47,803 nucleotides of DNA from Chloroflexota bacterium (GTDB lineage: Bacteria > Chloroflexota > Anaerolineae > J036 > Brachytrichaceae). Of the stretch, positions 1 to 7,343 are shown piece after piece. A program made the position numbers and the translations under genes. The stretch's first letter is position 1. Every line of letters begins with the position of its first letter. The stretch lies in contig JANXLU010000014.1 of the NCBI GenBank assembly GCA_025354985.1, forward strand, positions 1 to 47,803. Reading direction: 5' to 3'. Under the pieces are notes generated by a model. It was not told the origin of the DNA and did not search any database. It saw only the letters and a list, made by a program, of their open reading frames with translations.

Positions 1-250
1 GCCCTGTGAGGGTTTCGCACAGGTCTGTGGGGGTTTCGTACGCCCTCACACGCCGCCGCCAACCCTCACAGGGCTTCGAGCCCTGTGAGGGTTTCGTACA
101 GGTCTGTGGGGGTTTCGTACGCCCTCACACGTTCCTGCGAACCCTCACACTTGCTTTTAGCCCTCACACACCGCTGCTAACCCTCACAGGGCTTCGAGCC
201 CTGTGAGGGTTTCGCACAGGTCTGTGGGGGTTTCGCACAGGGCTGTGAAG
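1..250. repeat. Palindromic direct-repeat array
   Basis: Noncoding DNA built from a 38-bp unit beginning GCCCTGTGAGGGTTTCG, seen at 1-38, 80-117 and 198-235 and differing at one or two bases. Two units are preceded by the inverse of their first 14 bases (AACCCTCACAGGGC at 61-74 and 179-192), giving 14-bp perfect hairpins with a 5-nt TTCGA loop. Extra CCCTCACA(C) words fill the gaps. Spacing is irregular and there are no unique spacers, so it is not CRISPR. The array lies 3' of the csoR-copZ operon. Its function is unknown, and transcript-end hairpins or REP-like elements are possible. It may continue beyond the left edge. Confidence 0.8.
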
Positions 251-265
251 GTTTCGTACAGCCAC

Positions 266-487
266 CTACACCGGCATCAAAGGCTCTTCCGCCGCATAGT
301 CAATCTCGGCGAGCTTGGCGCTAATCGCGCCCCAGGTCGCCGGCACCTCGAAGTCTACGGTCACGACCTTGGTGGTGACATCGGCCGTAACGTGCTTTAC
401 CCCGGCGAGCTCACCCACTTCATTTTTGATGGTGCGGGTGCAGCCTTCACAACCGATGTTTGGAACGATCACTGTTTTGCTAGTCAT
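266..487 (-). CDS. copZ: Heavy-metal-associated (HMA) copper-chaperone-like protein
   Basis: A 73-residue HMA-domain protein of the CopZ/Atx1 type, expected to carry Cu(I) in the cytoplasm to an exporter or to the sensor. The metal site is G-C13-E-G-C16 near the N-terminus, the CxxC loop of the family; the usual preceding MxC Met is replaced by Ile-Gly. The rest fits the short beta-alpha-beta-beta-alpha-beta fold, at the normal length of about 70 residues. The start is the internal Met at 487 because AAGGAG lies 8 nt upstream; a longer frame from 505 would place that site inside the coding region. It follows csoR by 18 nt on the same strand, so co-transcription and metal induction are likely. 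No CopA ATPase is visible; it could lie left of the window. Confidence 0.85.
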   Translation of the reverse strand: MTSKTVIVPNIGCEGCTRTIKNEVGELAGVKHVTADVTTKVVTVDFEVPATWGAISAKLAEIDYAAEEPLMPV

Positions 488-505
488 ATTATTTTCTCCT
501 TGCAA

Positions 506-775
506 TTACTTATGCCGAAACACGTCTGCGATCTCGCGCAGCACGCGCTCGCGCTCATGTGAATCATCTCCGCGCACCGCGTTGGTCACGCAGGTTGCCA
601 GGTGCTCTTCAAGAATCTCCTGCGAGACCTTTGAAAGCGCAGCCTGCACGGCCGAAATCTGACGGATCACGTCGATGCAATACTGATCCTCTTCGACCAT
701 GCGCGCCACTCCACTCACATGTCCCTCGGCAATCTTGAGCCGGCGTATGACCTTTGTGCGCTGAGCTGATTCCAT
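506..775 (-). CDS. csoR: CsoR/DUF156-family metal-sensing repressor
   Basis: An all-helical DUF156 repressor of the CsoR/RcnR/FrmR superfamily. The Cu(I)-sensing Cys-His-Cys triad of CsoR is present: Cys in DQYC, then His and Cys in EEHLATC, spaced 25 and 4 residues apart as in characterised CsoR proteins. That favours copper over the nickel, formaldehyde or persulfide branches. I chose the ATG at 775 (89 aa). The upstream ATG at 784 overlaps a perfect -10 hexamer (TATAAT), and 775 lies 7 nt from it, predicting a leaderless mRNA. It heads the operon with the HMA protein. A G/C-tract palindrome directly upstream is the likely operator, so autoregulation is expected. Confidence 0.9.
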   Translation of the reverse strand: MESAQRTKVIRRLKIAEGHVSGVARMVEEDQYCIDVIRQISAVQAALSKVSQEILEEHLATCVTNAVRGDDSHERERVLREIADVFRHK

Positions 776-782
776 AAGCAGC

Positions 783-809
783 ATTATACCCTATCCCCCC
801 GGGGGGGAT
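783..809 (-). promoter_or_regulatory. csoR promoter -10 and G-tract operator
   Basis: On the minus strand a perfect TATAAT (788-783) sits 7 nt before the chosen csoR start. Immediately upstream is a palindrome, ATCCCCCC and GGGGGGAT around a central G (793-809). G/C tracts of this kind are typical binding sites of the DUF156/CsoR superfamily. The operator fills the place of the promoter spacer, and no good -35 box is visible, so repressor binding would directly occlude RNA polymerase. Confidence 0.65.
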
Positions 810-827
810 GCTTCCCTCGACATTCAA

Positions 828-878
828 TCAAATGGTTGACAAATGTGCCAAACGTGTTACACTATCAACCAGATGGTT
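828..878 (+). promoter_or_regulatory. arsR promoter with two operator-like palindromes
   Basis: A strong sigma-70-like promoter: TTGACA (836-841), a 16-nt spacer and TACACT (858-863). One dyad, TCAA-N4-TTGA (828-839), overlaps the -35 box. A second, AACCA-GA-TGGTT (867-878), overlaps the predicted transcription start and the ATG. Both contain ATGGTT(G/A)A, 41 bp apart, about four helical turns. This suggests autoregulation by the ArsR protein. The -10 lies 9 nt before the ATG at 873, leaving almost no leader. Confidence 0.65.
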
Positions 879-1226
879 AAACGTTCTGAAGCCGAACTAG
901 ATCTGATATTCCACGCGCTGGCGGATAGTACGCGCCGGGGAATTTTGCGCACGCTGGCCGATGGGAAACGCACGGTCGGCGAGCTGGCAAACCCGTATGA
1001 GATGTCGCTGGCTGCTGTGTCAAAGCACATCAAGGTGCTGCGGCATGCGGACCTTGTCAAACAGACCCGGGACGGCCGGCTGCAACAATGTGAATTTAAT
1101 CCGGCGCCAATCAAACAAGCGGCGGAGACGCTGGCACATCTTGCCTCATTCTGGGATGATCGCTTGAGCGAGTTGGCAGACTTTCTGACCACTTATACGC
1201 CGCCAACCGGACCCGACAAGGAATAA
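873..1226 (+). CDS. ArsR-family transcriptional regulator
   Basis: A 117-residue winged-helix protein of the ArsR family. The N-terminus has the diagnostic IFHALADSTRRGIL helix, then the HTH VGELANPYEMSLAAVSKHIKVLR with recognition helix around SLAAVSKH, then the beta-wing (TRDGRLQQCEFN). No Cys metal ligands are seen, so this is likely a non-metal member of the SdpR/SRPBCC-linked group that is commonly paired with AHSA1/SRPBCC proteins. I start it at 873, because the ORF opens at 843 inside the promoter spacer. Two SRPBCC genes follow on the same strand with gaps of 16 nt, making an apparent three-gene operon that the regulator probably controls. Confidence 0.9.
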   Translation: MVKRSEAELDLIFHALADSTRRGILRTLADGKRTVGELANPYEMSLAAVSKHIKVLRHADLVKQTRDGRLQQCEFNPAPIKQAAETLAHLASFWDDRLSELADFLTTYTPPTGPDKE

Positions 1227-1242
1227 CGGCACTCATCACAAA

Positions 1243-1695
1243 ATGCCAGCTACTGAAAACCCCCACCAACTTGTGCTCGTGCGCGTGCTGCCCGTGCCGC
1301 GGGCGCATGTCTTCCGGGCCTGGTCCGACCCTGCCATCATGGCGCGCTGGTTCTTTGCCCAAGTGGGTTGGCGAACGATTGTCACCGCAGATTTCCGCAT
1401 CGGTGGCGCCTATACGCTTGAGATGTTTGATGGTGACATGAGCATGATCAGCGTGCACGGGACGTATCAGGAGATTGCACCAGTGGACCGTCTGGCGTTT
1501 ACGTGGAATTCAGCGGCCGTGCAGGGAACGCTGGTCACCATCGCACTCCGCGAAGTCCCGGGCGCGACCGAGCTCACGCTTACCCATACCCTGTTTCCTT
1601 CCGAGGCGCAGGCGCAAAATCATTCGGGTGGCTGGGATGGCTGCCTGGATAGCCTGGCGCAATATTTATCAACAAATTCGACCAAACAACCGTAA
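1243..1695 (+). CDS. SRPBCC (AHSA1-type) domain protein
   Basis: A 150-residue START/Bet v1-like (SRPBCC) protein of the AHSA1 group. These form a deep hydrophobic cavity and bind lipids or other small hydrophobic ligands; the ligand here is unknown. Family landmarks are an early VFRAWSDPAIMARWF segment, the central acidic GGAYTLEMFDGD strand, the VDRLAFTW strand and the C-terminal helix GGWDGCLDSLAQYL. There is no signal peptide, so it is cytoplasmic. It lies 16 nt after the ArsR gene and 16 nt before a second SRPBCC gene, a context known for ArsR-regulated stress or detoxification operons. No convincing Shine-Dalgarno is seen; translational coupling is possible. Confidence 0.85.
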   Translation: MPATENPHQLVLVRVLPVPRAHVFRAWSDPAIMARWFFAQVGWRTIVTADFRIGGAYTLEMFDGDMSMISVHGTYQEIAPVDRLAFTWNSAAVQGTLVTIALREVPGATELTLTHTLFPSEAQAQNHSGGWDGCLDSLAQYLSTNSTKQP

Positions 1696-1711
1696 ATAAA
1701 GGAAAAAAGAC

Positions 1712-2101
1712 ATGTACAAATCACTTCGTTCGACGCATCACTTCGCGGCCGCACCGTCGGTCATCTACAACATGCTGGCCACGGCGGAGGGTCACACGGC
1801 TATGACCGGCGCGCCCACCGAGATGGACGCCACCGTGGGTGGCGCTTTCTCCGGCTTTGGCGGCATGCTTTCCGCGGTCAATTTGGAGCTTGTCCCAAAT
1901 AAGCGGATCGTGCAGATGTGGCGCGCGGGTGACTGGCCCGCCGGTCACCATTCCACCGTTACCTATGAGTTGTCGCCGAGTGCCGACGGCACCACAATGG
2001 CCTTTACGCAGACAGGCATACCCGACGCACAGTTCCACGACATCAGCCATGGGTGGCAGGAACACTATTGGGACAAGATGACCGCGGCGACCGCGAAGTA
2101 G
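1712..2101 (+). CDS. SRPBCC domain protein (second copy)
   Basis: A 129-residue SRPBCC/Bet v1-fold protein, diverged from its neighbour. It shows FAAAPSVIYNMLATAEGHTAMTGAPTE at the N-terminus, a glycine-rich GGAFSGFGGML strand, the family-typical KRIVQMWR strand and a C-terminal GWQEHYWDKM helix. The start at 1712 has an AAAGGAAAAA ribosome site 8-10 nt upstream. It closes the ArsR-SRPBCC-SRPBCC operon. The ligand is unknown. It may form heterodimers or handle a related ligand, but nothing in the sequence decides this. Confidence 0.85.
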   Translation: MYKSLRSTHHFAAAPSVIYNMLATAEGHTAMTGAPTEMDATVGGAFSGFGGMLSAVNLELVPNKRIVQMWRAGDWPAGHHSTVTYELSPSADGTTMAFTQTGIPDAQFHDISHGWQEHYWDKMTAATAK

Positions 2102-2104
2102 AAA

Positions 2105-2137
2105 CGCAAAATTTTGCGCAGACTGGCCGATGGCCAG
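2105..2137. terminator. Bidirectional terminator-like structure with an arsR-derived scrap
   Basis: Between convergent genes lie a perfect palindrome CGCAAAATTTTGCG (2105-2118) and a hairpin CTGGCC-GAT-GGCCAG (2123-2137). On the minus strand the hairpin is followed within 8 nt by AAAATTTT. The DNA at 2110-2133 also matches 22 of 24 bases of the arsR coding region at 941-964, and reads ILRRLADGQG then stop, so it is probably a remnant of a second arsR copy. Confidence 0.5.
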
Positions 2138-2139
2138 GG

Positions 2140-3192
2140 CTAGGCAATCACCGTGACCCGCGTGCCCGCGATCTTGCTGGATGACGCCAGCCCACTGGCG
2201 GTGGTCCAGCGATAGATCCACTGCGCGTGCGCGGGTTGCAGATTGCAACAGCCATGGCTACGCGGGAGGCCATAGTCATTGTGCCAATAGGTGCCGTGAA
2301 ATGAAATTCCGCCGCGCGTGAAATAGGTCGTCCACGAGACACCGGGCAAATCAAAGTGATTGACATCGCCCGCGGCGCCTCCGATCATGTGTTGGCCGGC
2401 CAGCTTGAAGAGCACCGCGTGCTCGCCCGGATCGGTGGTCAAGTCAAGCACCGATCCATCCGCGCGCTTCATCTTGATGCCGGTGGCGGTGCGCACGCGC
2501 AGCACCCGGGTGTTGTTTTCAAACGCGGTCACCGTTTGGTCGGGGATGCTGACCTCAATCCGCTTATCAACCACTTTTGGCGAAATGGGCGCGGTGTCTT
2601 CCGGTCGGAGCAGGCGCAGTTGCTGTGCCCAAACATACACGGGCTCCCTGCGCTTGTCATCCGCTATGCGATACCAGGGCCAGCCCGCCGGGCTGTTTAC
2701 CCGCTCCAGCGCACGCACCATGCAACCGGAATAGAGCGAATAGGCCGCCGGCGCATCATCGGCCGGGTTGTCGCGCGCGATCAACCTGGGCACCGTGACC
2801 TCGGCCCACTGCCCGCCGGGTGTGATGCGGGTGGCCGGGAGGTTCCAATGATTTTCGCACGGCTGGACGGCGGATGAATGCGCATAGCCGTCGTGGGTCC
2901 GATACCAGATCGGGTTGTGTGAATCGATCATCGCGCCATCGAGTTCGGCGCGGATGGTAATTAGCTCGCCCGCGTCCACAAACCTGACGCCTTTCGTTGA
3001 CGGGTCGGGCTTGGTGTGGATCCAAAAGGGATAGTAGGCCCGCCCCACGGTGTATCGCACCGAGCGCTCACCGGGTGCAGTGGCGTCGTCATACCAGTGA
3101 TCACCACCAGCCGCGGCGGTCCCAATTTGGATTGCGCTCCACGCGACCGTGGCGGCGGCCACAGTGAAGAGTTGTCTGCGTTTGAGGGTCAT
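2140..3192 (-). CDS. Exported L,D-transpeptidase (YkuD domain)
   Basis: A 350-residue exported enzyme expected to cross-link peptidoglycan through 3-3 bonds or to attach proteins to it. An N-terminal signal (residues 1-28, KRRQLF then a hydrophobic stretch to GTAAAG) looks Tat-like. Residues about 40-200 form an uncharacterised N-terminal region with SH3-like features. The YkuD domain occupies about 208-350, with catalytic motif HG at 299-300 and S-H-G-C-C-N at 312-317; Cys315 is the probable nucleophile. The usual GC(I/V)R(M/L) is GCCNL here, an unusual Cys/Asn pair. It appears monocistronic, convergent to the SRPBCC operon, and separate from the transporter genes upstream. Confidence 0.9.
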   Translation of the reverse strand: MTLKRRQLFTVAAATVAWSAIQIGTAAAGGDHWYDDATAPGERSVRYTVGRAYYPFWIHTKPDPSTKGVRFVDAGELITIRAELDGAMIDSHNPIWYRTHDGYAHSSAVQPCENHWNLPATRITPGGQWAEVTVPRLIARDNPADDAPAAYSLYSGCMVRALERVNSPAGWPWYRIADDKRREPVYVWAQQLRLLRPEDTAPISPKVVDKRIEVSIPDQTVTAFENNTRVLRVRTATGIKMKRADGSVLDLTTDPGEHAVLFKLAGQHMIGGAAGDVNHFDLPGVSWTTYFTRGGISFHGTYWHNDYGLPRSHGCCNLQPAHAQWIYRWTTASGLASSSKIAGTRVTVIA

Positions 3193-3248
3193 GCAGACGG
3201 AATCCTAACATAAAACTATTAGAAATCTTTGTGAAATCTAAAACATCA

Positions 3249-4277
3249 TTACGCACTTGCAAATGACTCCGCCATTTCTCCGCCGCTGACCGTCGGGTGG
3301 TCCTTATATAGGTAGCACGCAACCGCCCGATCATCCTCGGTGCGATACAGTGGAGGCGGCGCATGCCGACACTCCGCCATGGCGAAGGGGCAGCGGCTCA
3401 CAAACTTGCATCCTTTTGCGTCGTCTACATGCGCGGTTCCCGTGGCGGATTTGGTATCCATCTCGCTGCCCCCGCCCCATCGAATATCCGGGTCCGGCAG
3501 CGGAATCGAGCTGACAAGCAGGCGCGTATACGGGTGCCTGGGGTGCTTGATAACTTCTTCCACGCTGCCCAGCTCCGCCACAGATCCGCGATAAAGAATA
3601 TAGATATTTTGGCTGACTTGATAGGCGGTGGTCAGATCATGCGTGATATAGACAAGCGAAATACCGAGGTCGCGCTTTAATTTGACCAGGCTCTCGAGAA
3701 TGGTTGCCCGCAGCGACGCGTCAACCATCGAAACCGGCTCGTCGGCCAGGATAATGCGCGGGTTGAGCAGGAGCGCGCGTGCCACCATGATGCGCTGACG
3801 CTGGCCGCCACTCAGCTGATGCGGATAGCGTCCCAGTGTCTCTTCCGGGCGCAAACCAGCCATGCGCAGGCTCTCCTCCATCCGCTGGTGCGTCTGTTCT
3901 TTGGAATGGGTCAGCCGGAACTTGCGCAATGGCAATGTCAGCACCTGGTCAACCTTGTAGACCGGGTTATAGGATTCGTAGGGGTCTTGGAAAATGGCCT
4001 GCACCTGACGCCGAAATTCTTCACGCCCCTGGCGATCCATGCTGGTTAAGCTGCGGCCCTTATATAGAATCTCGCCTTTGGTGGGCTGGATCATGCCCAG
4101 CAGCAGACGCGCCAGCGTGGTCTTGCCACTGCCGCTTTCACCCGCAATGGCCGTGATGGAGGGCCGGTCCTCTTTGATGACCAACGAAACACCATCCACG
4201 GCAAGTGTGCCGGTCTTGTTCAGCAATCCGGTACCAAAGACCCGGGATACCTGTCGCGCCTCCAGTAACGATGTCAT
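3249..4277 (-). CDS. Oligopeptide/dipeptide ABC transporter ATP-binding protein (OppF/DppF type)
   Basis: A 342-residue ATPase that powers the permease pair upstream. Walker A GESGSGKT is at 46-53, the Q-loop is at FQDPYESYNP, the signature LSGGQRQR at 155-162, Walker B IILADE at 175-180 and the switch His in ITHD. The C-terminus carries the oligo_HPY extension with the CKFVSRCPFAMAEC cysteine cluster, which may bind a metal cluster as seen in some peptide importers. It overlaps the preceding ATPase gene by ATGA (4 nt), implying translational coupling. It is the last gene of the minus-strand cluster from 9263. Confidence 0.93.
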   Translation of the reverse strand: MTSLLEARQVSRVFGTGLLNKTGTLAVDGVSLVIKEDRPSITAIAGESGSGKTTLARLLLGMIQPTKGEILYKGRSLTSMDRQGREEFRRQVQAIFQDPYESYNPVYKVDQVLTLPLRKFRLTHSKEQTHQRMEESLRMAGLRPEETLGRYPHQLSGGQRQRIMVARALLLNPRIILADEPVSMVDASLRATILESLVKLKRDLGISLVYITHDLTTAYQVSQNIYILYRGSVAELGSVEEVIKHPRHPYTRLLVSSIPLPDPDIRWGGGSEMDTKSATGTAHVDDAKGCKFVSRCPFAMAECRHAPPPLYRTEDDRAVACYLYKDHPTVSGGEMAESFASA

Positions 4278-5278
4278 GATGGACTCCCTTCATACAGCAG
4301 GCACGATACCCACCGGTCTGTCTTTATTTCAACGAGCGCCGGGACGTCGGTTGCACAACGCGGCATGGCTTGTGGACAACGCGGATGAAACATGCATCCG
4401 GACGGCGGATTCAGCAACGATGGCGTCAGCCCGGGAATGCCGCGAAAGTTCTCTTTGGTCTCCAAATTCGGCAGGCTCTTGATCAGCAACTGCGCATACG
4501 GGTGCAGCGGGTCTTTGATAATGCCGCGCACCGGTCCAACCTCGGCCAGTTTGCCGCCATACATAACGCCAATTCGGTCGACAAATTGGGCCATCAGACC
4601 CATGTCATGCCCGACCAGGATCACTGCCGCGCCCAGCGCCTCCTGCACCTTGCGCAACGTTTCCATCACCTGCCGCTGCACCACCACATCCAGGGCACTC
4701 GTAGGCTCGTCTGCGATGATGACTTTGGGATTGAGCAGGATGCCCATGGCGATGCACACGCGCTGCTTCATCCCGCCACTCAGTTCGTGCGGATAACTGT
4801 TTACCACGGTGGCGCGCAGCTCAACCGACTCCAACGCCCTTTGAATCCGTGCATCAGTGTCAGCCGTTGCCTTGGCGTTGCTTCCAGCGCGGTGGGCGCG
4901 GATCGTGTCGCGCAGTTGCTCGCCGACCTTCATCATCGGGTTCAGCGAGTTCATCGCACCTTGGGGGATCAGTGCGATCTCCGCAAAGCGGGCCTCGCGC
5001 ATGTCCTCTTCCGAAAGCTGCAGCAGGTCGACGCCGCCCAACAGGACCTGACCGCCCTCTATCACCGCCGAGGTCTGCAGCAACCGCATCAGGCTGAGCG
5101 CGGTTGTGGTTTTCCCCGAACCAGATTCACCTACCAGCCCGAGTCGCTCGCCCGGTCGCAGTGAAAAACTGACCCCATTTACTGCGCGCACCGGACCGGC
5201 CGGCGTGCGATAGGTTACGCTGAGGTCGCGCACCACCAACACGGGTTCGGTGGAGTTCGGTGCGGGATTACTCGCCAT
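4274..5278 (-). CDS. Oligopeptide/dipeptide ABC transporter ATP-binding protein (OppD/DppD type)
   Basis: A 334-residue ATPase, the partner of the OppF-type subunit. Walker A GESGSGKT is at 50-57, the signature LSGGMKQR at 166-173 and Walker B VIIADEPT at 186-193, with VGHDMG for the H-loop. It ends in an oligo_HPY extension with CMFHPRCPQAMPRC cysteines. It lies 55 nt downstream of the DppC-type permease and overlaps the next ATPase by 4 nt. Peptide-type importers generally use two such non-identical ATPases, as here. Class members import peptides, opines, nickel chelates or oligosaccharides, and the sequence does not decide which. Confidence 0.93.
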   Translation of the reverse strand: MASNPAPNSTEPVLVVRDLSVTYRTPAGPVRAVNGVSFSLRPGERLGLVGESGSGKTTTALSLMRLLQTSAVIEGGQVLLGGVDLLQLSEEDMREARFAEIALIPQGAMNSLNPMMKVGEQLRDTIRAHRAGSNAKATADTDARIQRALESVELRATVVNSYPHELSGGMKQRVCIAMGILLNPKVIIADEPTSALDVVVQRQVMETLRKVQEALGAAVILVGHDMGLMAQFVDRIGVMYGGKLAEVGPVRGIIKDPLHPYAQLLIKSLPNLETKENFRGIPGLTPSLLNPPSGCMFHPRCPQAMPRCATDVPALVEIKTDRWVSCLLYEGSPS

Positions 5279-5333
5279 GCGATCGCCCCAAGCCCGTGGC
5301 CAACTGTTTTGTCATATTTAATTTTTCCGCCAT

Positions 5334-6248
5334 TTAGCCACCCGAACCGCTTTTGGTGCGGGGATTTGCGTATTTGTCCAACGAAATGCTCATTTGAAAG
5401 AGCCCTGAAAAAATGATGGCCAGGGTTACGACGGGTGGACCCCACCACCAGTACATGCCACGGAACAGCGCCGATCGTTGAAAGGCGTAATACAGTGTGC
5501 GGCCTATGGTGGGGATCGTCTGCGGGCCCAGCCCGAGCACCTCCACACCGACCGAGGCCAGAATGCCGCCGCTCACCGCGCCCACAAAAGTGGCCGCCAG
5601 ATACGCGGTCAGGTTGGGCAGGATCTGGGTGATGATGATGTCGAAATCGCTCGCACCCGAGAGCTTGGCGACATCCACAAACAAGCGCTCGCGCAGGCTG
5701 AGCGTCTGCGCTCGGATTACCCGCGCCGGCAGTGGCCAGGCCAGCAGACCGACGATCAGTGCCATGGTTTCCACGGTCACCACCCGCACATAGGCCGAAA
5801 CGGTGATCAGAATGGCCAACGTGGGGATGACCAGCATCACATCAGCGAAGGTGCTGAAGAACGTATCCAACGGACCCTTGAAATAGCCCGCAAACAGACC
5901 GATCAGCGTGCCAATCACGACGCCGACAACGCCGGCCAAAAAGCCGATCTTGAACGTGTTGGGGATGGCATATACCATCACGGCCAGCATGTTGCGACCA
6001 AATCCGTCAGTGCCCAACGGATATTGCCACGTTGGAGCGAGGTTCAACGGGTTGGTACCCATGTCCGCCGCTTTCAGGTCCATCAGGGCCGACCCAACGA
6101 CGCCAAATAGGAGCAGCGCCACCAGCAACAGTGCCCCGGTGGTAAACATGCGGTTTTCTTTGAGAAATGCCCACGTATTGCGCAACGCCCGGGCAATGGT
6201 GCTACCGGCGTTATCCGGTTTTACAAGGGGCAATGTAGTTGTATTCAT
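5334..6248 (-). CDS. Peptide-type ABC transporter permease (OppC/DppC)
   Basis: A 304-residue inner-membrane permease with six predicted helices. An N-terminal cytosolic tail and first helix (about 38-58) are followed by the typical extracytoplasmic segment containing PLGTDGFGRNMLA. The core has the EAA-like coupling loop FVDVAKLSGASDFDIIITQILPN, which contacts the ATPases. It overlaps the DppB gene by one base and precedes the OppD gene, the standard order for a peptide importer. With DppB it forms the translocation channel for the substrate delivered by the lipoprotein encoded at 7344-9263. Confidence 0.93.
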   Translation of the reverse strand: MNTTTLPLVKPDNAGSTIARALRNTWAFLKENRMFTTGALLLVALLLFGVVGSALMDLKAADMGTNPLNLAPTWQYPLGTDGFGRNMLAVMVYAIPNTFKIGFLAGVVGVVIGTLIGLFAGYFKGPLDTFFSTFADVMLVIPTLAILITVSAYVRVVTVETMALIVGLLAWPLPARVIRAQTLSLRERLFVDVAKLSGASDFDIIITQILPNLTAYLAATFVGAVSGGILASVGVEVLGLGPQTIPTIGRTLYYAFQRSALFRGMYWWWGPPVVTLAIIFSGLFQMSISLDKYANPRTKSGSGG

Positions 6249-7267
6249 CAGCCGGAACTCTCCGCAACATAGGTCACCCGCGGATCAAGCCGCGGATAGA
6301 TCAAGTCAATAATCAAAACAGAAAAGCCAACCGACAACGTAAGCACGAGCGTGATACCCTGAATGACGGTGTAGTCGCTGTTGACGATCGCCTGGTAGAG
6401 CTGGTATCCAAGCCCCGGATAGGAGAAGACAATCTCCACCAATATTGCACCGGAGACCACGTAGCCCAACGCAATGGCCAGATGGGTCACCTGCGGAGGG
6501 ATGGCATTTCGCACGGAATACCACCACAGGATGCGCATCTTCTTCAGCCCTTTGGCGTCGGCCAGAAGCATATAGTCCTCGCCAACGGTATTGACGATCA
6601 GCCCGCGCATGGTCAATGCCCAGGTGCCAAGGCTCGTGAGAATGATCGACAGCGCCGGCAACACGGCATGGCTGGCGATGGTCTGCACATACGGCCAGTC
6701 AAACTCCACCGGGATGGAGCTGTCTGCAGCGCCACTCATCGGCAACAGCCTCGCGGTGAACGCAAAAACATACAGCAGCAGAATGCCCATCAAGTAGTAG
6801 GGCAGCACGCCACCGATCATGGTCAGCGGCAGGAGCGATCTAACGATGCGGGGCGTGCCCTTCCAAGCCAGCGCTGCGCCGATCGTGATACCGAGCGCGA
6901 AGGTAAGCATGACGCTGACACCGATCAGGCCAACCGACCAACCGACGGCCGGCTTGATAATGTCCCACACATCCGCAGGATAGGCGGACAGAGATTGACC
7001 AAAGTCAAGGTGAATGACATTCCACATGTACTTGCCATACTGGACGTACATCGGTTCATCCAACCCAAACCGTTTGCGGTAGGCCTCGAACATGGCCTGA
7101 CCGTTCTCGATACCCGCGCTAGCGTTCGCCATGCGTGACGTGATTGCACCGATGGGGTTCCCTGGCGCAAGACGCGGGATCAAAAAATTAAATGACGCAG
7201 CGATAAAGATGACCAGAAAGAACATCCAGATACGCCGCACGAAATAACGAATATCCAACCCACGCAT
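6248..7267 (-). CDS. Peptide-type ABC transporter permease (OppB/DppB)
   Basis: A 339-residue permease. The first membrane helix follows the basic start YFVRRIWMFFLVIF, then comes a long periplasmic loop with FGLDEPMYVQYGKYMWNVIHLDFGQSL, the standard DppB signature region. Further helices and the coupling loop MLLADAKGLKKMRILWWYSVRNAI follow. It is separated from the upstream binding-protein gene by 76 nt that hold a terminator-like hairpin, which would reduce permease relative to binding protein. It shares one base with the DppC gene. Confidence 0.93.
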   Translation of the reverse strand: MRGLDIRYFVRRIWMFFLVIFIAASFNFLIPRLAPGNPIGAITSRMANASAGIENGQAMFEAYRKRFGLDEPMYVQYGKYMWNVIHLDFGQSLSAYPADVWDIIKPAVGWSVGLIGVSVMLTFALGITIGAALAWKGTPRIVRSLLPLTMIGGVLPYYLMGILLLYVFAFTARLLPMSGAADSSIPVEFDWPYVQTIASHAVLPALSIILTSLGTWALTMRGLIVNTVGEDYMLLADAKGLKKMRILWWYSVRNAIPPQVTHLAIALGYVVSGAILVEIVFSYPGLGYQLYQAIVNSDYTVIQGITLVLTLSVGFSVLIIDLIYPRLDPRVTYVAESSG

Positions 7268-7295
7268 GTGAGTTCACCTGCCTTAAACAAACACA

Positions 7296-7323
7296 CCCGC
7301 CACCCGGGTAATCGGGTGGCGGG
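7296..7323 (-). terminator. Intra-operon attenuating hairpin
   Basis: A perfect 11-bp stem: CCCGCCACCCG (7296-7306), loop GGTAAT, CGGGTGGCGGG (7313-7323). On the minus strand it is followed by the T-rich TGTGTTTGTTTA. It sits between the binding-protein stop and the DppB start, so partial termination or 3'-end protection would give an excess of binding-protein mRNA. Confidence 0.75.
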
Positions 7324-7343
7324 AAGACCTAACAGGAAAGTTA

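Noticed and set aside
1-250. CRISPR array
   Set aside because: Repeat units are unevenly spaced, the intervening DNA is itself made of the same words, and there are no unique spacers or cas genes.
2356-2877. 173-residue plus-strand ORF
   Set aside because: It is the reverse shadow of the L,D-transpeptidase gene and has no start signal or recognisable domain.
5478-6110. 210-residue plus-strand ORF
   Set aside because: Antisense shadow of the DppC-type permease; polar Gln/Arg/Asp-rich, as expected when membrane-protein codons are read in reverse.
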